DNA of 25,768 bases from Ophiothrix spiculata (taxonomy: Eukaryota > Echinodermata > Ophiuroidea > Amphilepidida > Ophiotrichidae). Below are positions 8,150 to 16,764 of this stretch, one piece after another; within the stretch, counting starts at the first letter, position 1; the number at the start of each line of letters is the position of its first letter. The notes under the pieces are model-generated. The model was not told where the DNA came from. It made no database searches and saw nothing but the letters and a program-made list of their open reading frames with translations. The stretch lies in NCBI GenBank assembly GCA_000969725.1, contig JXSR01S008862.1; one strand, written 5' to 3'. Position numbers and translations under genes: made by a program.

Positions 8150-8475
8150 AATTACACCTAATTTATGGTGGAGCGGATGATGGGAATTGTAGTTCAGGCA
8201 ATAGCTCTTTGTTCAAGAAATTCCATGAAGATGTTAGCTGCTATGGGCGACACTGGGCTTCCCATTGCGGTACCGAATACCTCTCAACAGAAAGAATAAT
8301 TTCTGCCAGACTTAGCACACAAATTGGCGCCACAACAATCATTCAAGTGTATGCACCAACAACTGCTTCATCCGAAGAAGAGATTACCAAATTCTATGAC
8401 CAACTGCAACGCCAGATTGACTCCATTCCTTCTCAGGACGTTTTGATTATCATGGGAGACTTTAATGTCAAAATT
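8150..8475 (+). pseudogene. RTE-type LINE endonuclease fragment
   Basis: The frame through 8209-8475 reads ERIISARLSTQIGATTIIQ, VYAPTTASSEEEITKFYDQL and QDVLIIMGDFNVKI. These are the central and C-terminal motifs of an apurinic-like (APE) endonuclease of the RTE / 'craniofacial development protein 2-like' sort: SERII-x-R, QVYAPT, FY-x-QLQ and GDFN-x-K. The N-terminal catalytic part and everything after GDFNVKI are missing or unrecognisable. The frame runs straight into the 22-bp repeat at 8473. The next recognisable LINE coding sequence, at 8700, is of a different (CR1/L2) type, so this is a separate dead fragment. Confidence 0.75.
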
Positions 8476-8637
8476 GAGATTTGCAATCCCATTTATTGAG
8501 ATTTGCAATCTCACTTATTGAGATTTACAATCTCACTTATTGAGATTTACAATCTCACTTATTGAGATTTACAATCTCACTTATTGAGATTTACAATCTC
8601 ACTTATTAAGATTTACAATCTCATTGATTGAGATTTA
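8473..8637 (+). repeat. 22-bp palindromic minisatellite, ~7.5 copies
   Basis: The unit ATTGAGATTTACAATCTCACTT repeats from 8473 in exact 22-bp steps (starts 8473, 8495, 8517, 8539, 8561, 8583, 8605, partial 8627). The middle four units are identical; the outer ones have one to a few changes (GCAATCCC at the first, ATTAAG at the seventh). Each unit holds the inverted repeat GAGATT-TAC-AATCTC, so every copy can form a small hairpin. Confidence 0.95.
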
Positions 8638-8699
8638 GCCCTCTCTGATCTGCTTTGAACACCGCAGACCTAACATACTTAGGTCTAGTATAGTAGTTT

Positions 8700-9347
8700 G
8701 GTGTACAGAATTGAAGCTTAAATTCTATCGATCTAAGTTTTCTGAATGTAAGAACCGTGATCTCTTCAGATTTGTTGTAAATTCCATGTGTAAACCGGAC
8801 ACCGGAAATTTTCTTCTATCTCATCAATCTGAGGTGGAACTTGCCAATCGATTTGCCTCTTTCTTTTCTTTCACGACAAGATCCTCACGATTCGTTATAA
8901 ACTGGACTCTGATTCTTCTGTAGTTCCTTCTGTAGCAATGCAAGAAGACTCATGCTCGGTGGAATTTGACAAGTTTTTAGAAAGACACCGTTCGCAAAAT
9001 CATCATGAACTCGCCAACAAAGAGCAGTAAGTTTGATCCTATCCCAACTTTTCTCCTAAAGAAATATGTCTACAGCATCGCTCCAATTATCACTCGCTTT
9101 GTGAACCTTTCGCTATCGAATGGAACTGTGCCTGATCATCTGAAAACATCCAGTGTTGCACCAATTCTTAAGAAACCAAAGCTGGAAAGTGAAGAATTTA
9201 AAAACTACCGTCCTATTTCGAACTTTACTTTCCTCTCAAAGACACTTCAGCGTTGTGCCGCAACTCAGATTTAGTCTCACTTTATTGACAACAACTTTTA
9301 TGCCAGTGCTCAATCGGCGTATCGCCCAGGCTACAGTGTCTAAACTG
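8700..9347 (+). pseudogene. CR1/L2-like LINE ORF2: pre-RT region and start of reverse transcriptase
   Basis: The reading pieces are KFYRSKFSECKNRDLFRFVV and LANRFASFFS (about 8711-8870), DKILTIRYKLDSDSS in another frame (from about 8873), then SSKFDPIPTFLLKKYV, APIITRFVNLSLSNGTVPDH, KNYRPISNFTFLSK (9023-9240) and, after an in-frame TAG, SAYRPGYSV. These are the linker and first RT blocks of CR1/L2-type (Jockey-group) non-LTR elements: (L)DPIPT-x-LLK, NLSLS-x-G-x-VP, KNYRPIS-x-x-x-FLSK, S-A-Y-R-P-G-Y-S. Frameshifts near 8870 and 8980 and stops at about 9272 and 9341 show it is dead. It continues after the nested insertion at 9348. Confidence 0.85.
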
Positions 9348-9544
9348 TAGCTTATAACTTATGTTAATGAATTGTATCTCTTATTTTGTATTTTTCTTGT
9401 TATTTGTAGCTTTGATACATTTTTGTTTCCGCTAGTTGTATTATATTTTGTTTTTTGCTCAGCAAGCGCCATGAGCGTTCTTGTAGCGGATTTGTGCGCT
9501 GATAAATGTCCACTATTATTATTATTATTATTATTATTAAACTG
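9341..9544 (+). mobile_element. Nested 5'-truncated LINE 3' end with (ATT)n tail
   Basis: TAAACTG occurs at 9341-9347 and at 9538-9544 and is the apparent target duplication. Between the copies lie about 190 bases ending AGCGCCATGAGCGTTC, TAGCGGATTTGTGCGCTGAT, AAATGTCC and then an ATT microsatellite. This is the typical 3' end of CR1/L2-like elements ('...GCGCCTTGAGCG...TGTGCGCTATATAAAT' plus ATT repeats, family knowledge). The reverse transcriptase on either side reads straight through once the insert and one TAAACTG are ignored, which fixes the insertion point exactly. It is the younger of the two LINE copies. Confidence 0.85.
9514..9540 (+). repeat. (ATT)n microsatellite, LINE tail
   Basis: About nine ATT units form the 3' tail of the nested LINE insertion. 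Confidence 0.95.
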
Positions 9545-10520
9545 CCTTACTACGTGTCACCAACGACATCCTCTACGCTGTCGACAAACAAAACGAAGCG
9601 GTATTAATCCTAATCGACTTCAGTGCCGCCTTCGACACGATCGATCACGACATCCTACTCAACCGTCTCGAGAAACGCTATGGCATTTCCGGGTCAGCCT
9701 TTTGGTTTTATCGTACCTTAAAGATCGGCAACAAACTGCTACCATGAACATCAAAGCCACATTTTATGAAGTGGGGTGTACCACAGGGATCTGTGTTAGG
9801 TGTTCCAATTTTCACCTTCTACACAGCTCCACTTAGACTTTGTGACATTATTGAAGCACACGACATTCAATATATGATGTACGCGGACGACTCCCAACTG
9901 TACTTGCTTCTCACTCTTTCTGAGCTCCCGAATGTCATCAGTCGTCTTGAACTCTGTTTCGCAGATGTAAAGTCTTGGACTGTGAAGAATAAACTCAAGT
10001 TCAATGATGACAAAAGCGAACTGATCCATTTCACATCACGTTTCTCTGCAGCTCCGAACATTCCCAGTAGTGTTAGAATAGGAGATGTAGCCTAACACGG
10101 TTAAGAACCTTGGTGTCATTCTTAACGACAAGCTACGGTAACGATGTCTGAGCACATATCTAACATCTGTCGTGTTGGCTGGTTCGGAATTCACAACATT
10201 GGGAAATTACGTAACATGCTTGACTCTGGCAACAACGAGAGACTAGCCCATGCCTTCGTTACGTCCAGAATTGATTGTTGCAACTCCTTACTCGTTTGAC
10301 TGCCAGAGACTGAATTAATGAAACTTCAGAGTCTACAAAATGCAGCTGCCAGACTTATCGCTCGTGTTCCAAAACACTCTCACGTCTCGCATATTCTTTT
10401 CAAGTTACACTGGCTTCCCATCAGGTATCGCATCCGGTTTAAGATTCTTCTGCTTGTGTGCAAATGTCTTGGTGATCTTGGTCTTACATATCTGTCTGAC
10501 CTGCTACACTCCAACTTACA
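9538..10520 (+). pseudogene. CR1/L2-like LINE ORF2: RT palm, thumb and C-terminal region
   Basis: The continuation reads TALLRVTNDILYAVDKQ, LIDFSAAFDTIDHDILL (first catalytic Asp, about 9607-9660), GVPQGSVLG (9775-9800), MMYADDSQLYL (catalytic YADD box, about 9880), ADVKSWTVKNKLKFNDDKS, NLGVILNDKL, then RLAHAFVTSRIDCCNSLL and LQSLQNAAARLI, KLHWLPI and KILLLVCKC. These are the standard C-terminal motifs of CR1/L2 elements (NLGV-x-x-D, SRLDYCN, LQ-x-x-QNAAARL, LHWLP, YR-x-x-K). Frameshifts near 9705 and 9770, a stop at 10298 and loss of similarity after about 10515 mark a dead, 3'-truncated copy. It lies downstream of the last recognised exon of the + strand gene. Confidence 0.88.
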
Positions 10521-13439
10521 ATATTTATATTTTCTCTCTTTTAACAAAAGACCCCTCTTAAAACATGTTCCCATGGGTTTATTGAAAAGATTTTGGTTTA
10601 TTGTAAAATGTGAAAAATCAAAGCTTTAGACAACAACAAAATACATAAGCAGTAACATCAGCGATTTTGTTGCTTTACAAAGTTACATTTTTGACCATAA
10701 CTTTTGAACAGAGGCTCCGATTTTGGTCAAACAAAAGCAATGGAAACGTAATTTTTCTCCCGATGTTAATAAGAAATCATAATTTTTTGACCTCCAACCC
10801 CATCTTGCCCCTTAAGGCGTTCGACTAGTAAACTAGATAAAAAGGCTGGCGCAGGTTCGAGTCGATATGGCATTCTTTCGCAAAATATTAAAAATCTTTT
10901 TATTAAATAATTTTAAACATTACAAAAACACAATTTTAGGGTTAAAAATATCTGGGAAATGACGCTACTCTTAAGTTGAGAAATATGTGTAATTTGATGA
11001 GAATTACTAATTACTGTTTGTAATACTTCCCAAGCTGTTCACGTGCATTAACATGGTCAGTACCATGACATCGACCTGGCCTAGGTCATTATCTAGGGTA
11101 CAAATCAGACTAAATACGATAACTGGTGATAAAATACCCGTTTTTTACGAGCAAAGTTTGAAAATTCAAGTTGGAACTTCTCACTATGACAGTCGTCTTT
11201 ATTGATATTTCATGCAATAGAAAAATAGCGGATTGGGTGACAAAAAGTAGCCAAAAGATACTAAAATAGTTTCAAATTACGTGCCTCTTTGTTTCATTTT
11301 GTATGAAAAATAAAAATCGTCAACATTAATTTCGCACCTGATCATATATTAATGTTCAGTAAAATGTGCTTTTACTGTCCGTAGGAGTGGGTAGTCTTCC
11401 TTTTACACTATAAAACAATCGAACGCTCAATAATTCATCTGGTGCGAACGTCAATGATCAGCTAAATCCGGAAATGCTTCTGAACTAGAACATATCGCTA
11501 CGTTGACGTCATATTATTTTGACCGATTGAATATTGGTGTGTAACGAACTTTGCAATTACAAACTTGCAAACTGATCATATAACGACAGTCTGTGGGCTA
11601 GGGGATTGTGTTAGGGTTAACTGACTTTTAACTAACGATGACTAGACTTGAACAAGTCCTTTGGGTGCTCCTTTATCTCTATATCTTTGGTTATGATGGT
11701 AATTTTTTCTTTTAGTAATTGCCCGGGAGCATCTGTCCATTGTCCTTTCAATTCCCATTCTTTTATCCAATTAACATTACATTCCTTTCTTTTCAATACT
11801 TTTAAAGTTTTATTCTTATAATTCATTTTTTTTGGTATATATTTTCAATTTTTAATTTCACTTCTATTTTTCCATTTTCCTTGTCTTTGCCATAAAATCA
11901 TTACAACAACTGCAATGTATGCCCTATAAACATTTAACAGCATATTCATGATGTCATATTCCAATAGTAGGTCAAGTTTATTGGAACCAACCTTCAACTT
12001 CTTTCCAAGTGTAACTGTGTTCTAAGGTCACATCTTCTAGTTCATAACACACTTAGACAAAGCATCTTATTATAGACCTTTTAATATACAGGGCTCTATG
12101 TCCCACCTCAATGGCTAGCTAGTAGGATTGAAAATGTGTATGGAATGTTGTAATCATGGTAATCGTATGAGTAGAAAAAAATATAAAGATTTAAGTCAGA
12201 TTTAACATAAAGCCCAATGACCTATCCTTTTACTATCCCAAGCCTGCCATGGGCCTCAAACTGAGGCTAAACGATGACTGCTTGATAATTCATACCTGCA
12301 ATCGGCAGTTTTGCAACTGAAGATTGACTTTTAAGCCGTCCATATTATAAATTATCTCTCTTTCTATTTTATTTATAGGTCCTTCACGTTAGTTAGCAGT
12401 TTATTACGGATCAGCTGCTAAAAAATGCTAGAAGACAACATTTGGTTAATTAATATGGTATTGGCATTATGTGAAATAATCAGTGGAGTTATCTACCAAA
12501 TCAGTGCAAAACGTACATATGGATCAAGATATGAATGCCGAATGATTTTGATGTACGCTCCATGAGGATAGCTTCAACAATTTTTTACCTCAATTGCTGA
12601 GTGTATTTCATTTTGGCTAAAATAATGTAATCAGTAATGAATGAGCAAATCAAGAAACCGAATTCGCGGAATAATGTGCTCATGAAATTAGATACGAATA
12701 AAATACAAACATTCAACATAGCAAATGCGTCATGTGATGGGTACATAGTTTAGTTTTGCATAGTTTTTGATTATATTGGTACTTTTTATAATGTTTTTAT
12801 TAACTTGTTGATATATCCTTACGTTTACAAAGTAGTACATCACAGATAACATTTTACAGGTCACAAAATTAACCAGCTTCCTACCCACTCTATGAATTAA
12901 ATGACTTGACTTGCCTGAGGAAGAATTTTGTAACCTAACACAACACTTTTACAAATTACGCGTTATAAGGTTCTACTGGGAATGTTTCATGATTTCTACA
13001 CGCCCGCAGATGAATTGCATTATCTTGGGTTTGTTTTTGGCAAACCAACTAGGTCTTATTAATATGTAATCAAAAATTTTATTCTGTATTCTGTTGGTGA
13101 ACTTGATACATTCCGATCAAAAATTGAAGAGACTTGTTTCGCATACCATTTTTTTTTAAATAGAACAAAGTTAATATATTCGTTTGTATTTATGTAGAAA
13201 CCATGGGAAGAATTATAACGCGCTGTTTATGAATTTACTTACTTATACCCATTATATAGATATTGCACTGAACCATTTAACCAACTAAAGTTTTCTGTGA
13301 TCGCTTTGACTCTAAATATACCAAAGTTATGAAGGTTAATGATCATAGTTCTATATTTTTTGTTCCAATATTGTGCTGACAGGCTTTTGTTGTTGGTTTC
13401 CAATCTGTCTTATAGGCGCTCTTGTCCAAGCAGGAGTTG
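10521..13439. other. Long AT-rich stretch, no gene recognised
   Basis: Nearly 3 kb without a convincing gene. Weak items: a tRNA-like string at 10817-10862 (GGCGTTCGACTAGTAAACTAG, then GGCGCAGGTTCGAGTCG), probably a SINE remnant with a B-box-like GGTTCGAGTC; a TGACGTCA at 11504-11511 followed by TATTATTTT; a small hairpin CATGGT-CAGT-ACCATG near 11052; and a 64-codon minus-strand frame (11826-11632) with a plausible amino-acid mix but no recognisable family and a stop just upstream. Missing downstream exons of the + strand gene could be hidden here. Confidence 0.4.
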
Positions 13440-13835
13440 TGACCTTTCCTGTAACATTCATCAATAATATCTTCACCAAGAAAAGGAACAAGTGTAAAGG
13501 TCAAAACATACTTCTTATGGGCTACCAAACATTTGGTGCATCAAGTCTTTGTCATCTTATAATCTGATATATAGTTACAATGTATTTTCTATTAGTAACG
13601 GATGCTTGGTGATGAAAAATCAATACTCAAACCAAATTTTCTTTGCTTGGTGATTTTCAACACCAATTATCCGTTATTGATTAGGAAATGCATTGGAATT
13701 AATGTAATAACAAAGACTTGTTGCACCAAATGTTTGATAGCTCAAAATGGTATGTTTTCACCTATAATCTTTAAAAGGGTTTCCATTTATTATTGCAAAA
13801 TTAGATACAAAGTCCCCATGTCACAGAAAGAGCAG
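13440..13835. mobile_element. Long imperfect inverted repeat (~150-bp arms)
   Basis: The left arm (about 13455-13610) and right arm (about 13665-13815) are reverse complements at perhaps 70-80% by eye. Clear anchors are CAAACATTTGGTGCATCAAG with TCTTTGT on the left against ACAAAGACTTGTTGCACCAA with ATGTTTG on the right, TAACGGAT against ATCCGTTA, and GTCAAAACATAC against GTATGTTTTCACC. The centre is a short AT-rich loop. The open frames here (13373 +, 13528 -, 13602 +) follow the arms and are not credible genes. It is probably an old foldback element; its ends and target duplication could not be fixed. Confidence 0.7.
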
Positions 13836-13948
13836 TGATTATAACTAATATTTTGATTTTTTTATCTATCATGTCTGCGAACCTCAAGCAGTTCGGTATG
13901 TAAGGAAATCTATTTGTGACAGTACTGATTGAAGAGTTTCTGTCAACC

Positions 13949-14201
13949 TACACTGTTAGAACGTTGGGCAAATAATTTACCCAACGTTGGTTCAACTATA
14001 AACAACCCAACTTCTGGGTAAATAATTACCAACGTTGCGTACAATGTTGGCTAATTACCTAACTGTTGGGTAAAAGTTTTAGCTAATTACCCAAATATTG
14101 GGTAAAATTTCATCAACAGTTGGTTAATATTATTTACCCAACAATTGGGTTGTTCATAGTTTAACCAACGCTAAAAAATTGCCCAACAGTATAACAGTGT
14201 A
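13949..14201. mobile_element. mariner-type MITE (TA-flanked, CACTGTTA ends)
   Basis: TA at 13949-13950 and 14200-14201 flanks a 249-bp element. Its ends CACTGTTAGAACGTTGGGCA and, read inverted from the right, CACTGTTATACTGTTGGGCA match at about 18 of 21 positions. Inside, CCCAAC/GTTGGG pairs recur many times (GGTAAATAATT, CCCAACAATTGGG), so almost the whole element is self-complementary. TA duplication and CACTG ends fit Tc1/mariner MITEs (established knowledge); a hAT origin is less likely. It has no coding capacity. Confidence 0.8.
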
Positions 14202-14513
14202 GCAAGTATTTTTATTAACAATTTTCTTGCTCATTCTGACTTTTACGTGTTATGAAAGTTGCAACAATGTACTCCGATTTGTTTTATAGTTATCTATCAT
14301 TACCTAGTAATTGTTTTTAAGTTGTTTATGTTATTTGATTCATTACACTCAGAAAATGTAATTAAACCGTAAGCCGGTGCAATATCAATGTAAATAATCA
14401 GTATGAAGGATCTTAAAAATTAAGTCACTGATACAGTGATAGATGACTATTTATTTAAGTAAACGTTCGTGTTTAACAGTTCAACAAAGAATAAGTTCAC
14501 ATAAAAAAGAGGT

Positions 14514-14855
14514 CAAACTAACATAGGCGGCGGAAGCGGGGGGGGGGGGGGGGGGGGGACGGAGGGGACATATCCCCCTAAATTTTTCGAGGGGGGAACG
14601 GACCCTCTCAAAAAATCAAGAAGAAAGAAACAAAAGGAAAGGAAATTGTAAATTGACCCCCCTTTGTTTTGATCCTTTAAATATGAAAAATCAAAAAAAA
14701 TTGCAATTTTTGCGCAAATTTCAAAATGTTTAACAATTTGTAGCTGAAATTAGCCGTTTTGCCAAAATTTTTCATAATTTTCCTCCGACGATTTTCGCTC
14801 AAAAAATTAACCGTCCCCCCTAAAATTTCAACCTTCCGCCGCCAATGCAAACTAA
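14514..14855. mobile_element. hAT-like MITE, copy 1 (CATAGGCGGCGGAAG ends)
   Basis: CAAACTAA at 14514-14521 and 14848-14855 is an exact 8-bp target duplication. The ends CATAGGCGGCGGAAGC and, inverted, CATTGGCGGCGGAAGG match at 14 of 16. A run of 21 G (14538-14558) lies just inside the left end. The interior shares CAATTTGTAGCTGAAATTAG and other strings with copy 2 at 17892-18276, which lies in the opposite orientation. An 8-bp duplication with CA-starting ends fits hAT (inference). It has no coding capacity. Confidence 0.88.
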
Positions 14856-15246
14856 CAATTTATTTATTTATTTATAACATTCGGCTGTAATCCAGGCTAA
14901 TCCCAATAGTGCAAATGCATTAAATTCAAGGGACGCCTCCGTTGGGTGAAAGACATAATATTGGAAAGAATTTTCGATTTTTGATTTTTGCTTCGTTACT
15001 CCATTTAAAAACACGAGGTTCTTCAAACGAAGTTTATTTTTTCCTTCATGTATGTAACAAGGGGTGTGTGTAATGATTGTTGAACAAAAAATCATCCAAT
15101 TAGCCTGGTCAAGTTTGTCGTAAGTTATCTCATTAAAGAACAAACTAAATCGTATGACAGAAGTATCGAATTAATTTTAACGCACAAAAGAGGCCTGTCA
15201 ATCGAAGTATAGGATAGGCTATTCAGCATTGAAGTGATTACGTAAC
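14856..15246. other. Spacer between inverted-repeat elements
   Basis: Holds a 91-codon minus-strand frame (15143-14868) whose translation shows no motif I recognise; it is probably chance. No RNA gene or repeat was seen. Confidence 0.45.
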
Positions 15247-15366
15247 TCACCCAGTTACTGGATCACGCACACCACCTAACAACGTACGGTAAGTACAATA
15301 CTTTTGTGTGGTGATCATTTTGATCATGGTTCAAAATAAGAAAGCGTGATCCAGTTGTCTGGGTGA
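15247..15366. mobile_element. 120-bp inverted-repeat element (TCACCCAG ends)
   Basis: TCACCCAGTTACTGGATCACGC at 15247-15268, with one inserted base and two or three changes, is inverted at 15344-15366 (GCGTGATCCAGTTGTCTGGG, then TGA). CACACCACC and GTGTGGTG extend the pairing inward. The flanks are TAAC on the left and TAAT on the right, so a target duplication is uncertain. It is the size of a MITE. Confidence 0.7.
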
Positions 15367-15455
15367 TAATCGGATGACACGTAACACTTCGATACTGAAT
15401 TGTCTTCGACGAGAGCTAAAACGTTTAGAGGTTTTCAGTTATGCTTTTTATCGTG

Positions 15456-15591
15456 TAAGGGGCGGCTTCAAAACTCAACCGGCGGTTGTCTGCGGGTTCT
15501 GGACGGTTCTGGGCGGTTGGCTATTGTTTATTCCGGTTGAACCGCCCAGAACCGGCAGACAACCGCCGGTTGAGTTTTGAGCCGCCCCTAA
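15456..15591. mobile_element. Near-perfect 130-bp palindromic MITE, TAA-flanked (Harbinger-like)
   Basis: TAA at 15456-15458 and 15589-15591 flanks an element that begins GGGGCGGCTTCAAAACTCAA and ends in the inverse. CCGGCGGTTGTCTGC, GGTTCTGG and GGGCGGTT recur inverted, leaving a short ATTGTTTATT-type centre. GC content is far above the neighbourhood. A 3-bp TAA duplication fits PIF/Harbinger-type MITEs (established preference TWA). The near-perfect pairing suggests a young or recently copied element. The 68-codon frame crossing it is chance. Confidence 0.85.
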
Positions 15592-15935
15592 ACACAAAAG
15601 AATTGTTAAGGATTGTAATTTCTCAAGTAGGGATTATCTATACTTATTGACTCCAGTGAATAGAATAAGTAATGGGTTAACAAAATATTATACTACGGAT
15701 TACGTTTGTTGTTATGCACTGACAGATCATTAAAATGGCTAAATGTATAAACAATATACTGCTTTTTTTCCATGATTTAACATTCTTATTATAACTATAT
15801 TTTTTTTATCTATATAGGATCTATACACAACACAATAATGTAAATTTATCAGTGCACAAATAACCTTTCTGGATTCATGTTTAAAGGAAGATATCTTTTA
15901 AATTAAAACATGCTTTTAATGCGCCAGGGAAGTAG
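15592..15935. other. AT-rich spacer
   Basis: No gene, RNA or clear repeat was recognised in this stretch. Confidence 0.5.
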
Positions 15936-16170
15936 TGACGTCATAATTTATATAAATAACCCTGCCGTTATTTTCGTTTTCCACTCGAGAAAAATCAGTC
16001 TGATTTGTATGTTTACGTACGCCTATTTTGTTAATACGTATGATCAGTGAAACCACTCAGGACATGATCATTTGTTTGGAACCAGATCACACGTGTTGGG
16101 CTAATTATCATAAATGTGACATCATTACTTTTCTGGCGTACAAATTCATCGTAGTCAACGATGTACTGGT

Positions 16171-16186
16171 ATACAAGGCCTTGTAT
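16171..16186. repeat. Perfect 16-bp palindrome
   Basis: ATACAAGGCCTTGTAT is its own reverse complement. It lies 10 bases before the long hairpin at 16197. Confidence 0.9.
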
Positions 16187-16196
16187 CCATTGGCTG

Positions 16197-16282
16197 TACC
16201 CATATTTCATGTGCACTGCTCTGTGTTGCGCCGCACAATTATTAACAATAGAAACGAGAGCAGTGCACATGGAATATGGGTA
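16197..16282. other. 26-bp-stem hairpin, miRNA-precursor-like
   Basis: 16197-16222 (TACCCATATTTCATGTGCAC then TGCTCT) pairs along its whole length with 16257-16282. There is one mismatch in DNA, which becomes a U-G wobble in + strand RNA. The loop is 34 bases. Total length (86) and stem length are in the range of animal miRNA precursors, but perfect pairing without bulges is also typical of a young MITE. No promoter or conservation can be judged. It could be read from either strand. Confidence 0.75.
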
Positions 16283-16394
16283 TCATACCTATCTATTATT
16301 AGCAAAACCAAGTTCATAAAAGGTTCCGTTCTAAAATATTAGGGTGGTTGCAACAACCCTTATTGCAAAAATAGCTCAGGAGGACAAGGGTTAA

Positions 16395-16554
16395 AGCTCA
16401 AAAATAGATTAAACTTGCATAATACAGTATCAAAACTGTTGAAAATAAATCATAATCATAAATAAAGACGTTATTAAACAACAGATCCATTGCTAAAATC
16501 AAGTTTTACTAGGTGTGCACAAATAATTGGTAGATTATTGGTAGATTTTAACGG
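16395..16554. other. Short spacer
   Basis: AT-rich, with ATTGGTAGATT repeated twice in tandem near 16527. It leads into the Penelope-like piece. Confidence 0.4.
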
Positions 16555-16620
16555 GTTCGCCGCCGGACAAGTTTTGAACTGTCAAGCTTTCGTCAGGAGT
16601 AGCTCTGACTTCTTCAGGAC
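16555..16620 (-). mobile_element. Penelope-like element end with hammerhead-ribozyme-type core
   Basis: On the - strand, CTGAAGA (16617-16611) is followed by A, then GTCAG (16609-16605), an 8-base loop, CTGAC (16596-16592) and GAAA (16591-16588). That is the conserved hammerhead order CUGANGA, stem II, GAAA, with a perfect 5-bp stem II. The next bases, GCTTGACAGTTCAAAACTTG, match wording I associate with terminal repeats of Penelope-like retroelements, which are known to carry minimal hammerhead ribozymes. A cleavage-site strand closing stems I and III could not be placed with confidence, so activity is unproven. No GIY-YIG or RT frame was recognised upstream, so this is likely a short truncated insertion. 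Confidence 0.6.
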
Positions 16621-16764
16621 AAATATATTATAAAGACATGTGGGCCGTAATAGTTTTTGGTAACGCTTCGAATATTTCTTGCCATCCTCCCCGTAGAGGT
16701 TAAATAAATTTTGAGAAAGGCTTTAACGACGGGAATTCATAACAATTGGTATATTTAAACAAAT

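Larger units (their letters stand above)
15936..16394. mobile_element. Diverged relative of the 3312-3872 piggyBac-like element
   Basis: 16284-16345 aligns with 3764-3835 (CATACCTATCTATTATTAGC, AAAACCAAGTTCATA, AGGTTC). The right end CAAGGG|TTAA (16385-16394) corresponds to CGAGGG|TTAA at 3863-3872. Further left, TGACGTCATAATT at 15936-15948 also occurs at 3703-3715 in the same order. The left terminus is not recognisable, and the middle has been replaced by or carries the hairpin at 16197-16282. Frames on both strands (16028 +, 16270 -) are not credible genes. Confidence 0.5.

Noticed and set aside
8181..8193. TGGGAATTGTAGT, resembling a ZNF143/Staf promoter site
   Set aside because: It lies at the edge of LINE-derived sequence with no promoter or first exon nearby; a single match is not enough.
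11632..11826. 64-codon minus-strand ORF with a natural-looking composition
   Set aside because: It is closed by a stop just upstream, has no family resemblance and no splice acceptor that could be paired with an exon.
13373..13567. Hydrophobic 64-codon ORF that might be a membrane peptide
   Set aside because: It overlaps the left arm of a long inverted repeat, and the complementary strand has an equally long frame.
14868..15143. 91-codon minus-strand ORF
   Set aside because: No recognisable motif; it lies between transposon insertions and is probably chance.
15936..15960. CRE plus TATA-like core promoter
   Set aside because: No gene follows on either strand, and the CRE with its flank recurs in another copy of the repeat, so it is listed as a repeat property only.
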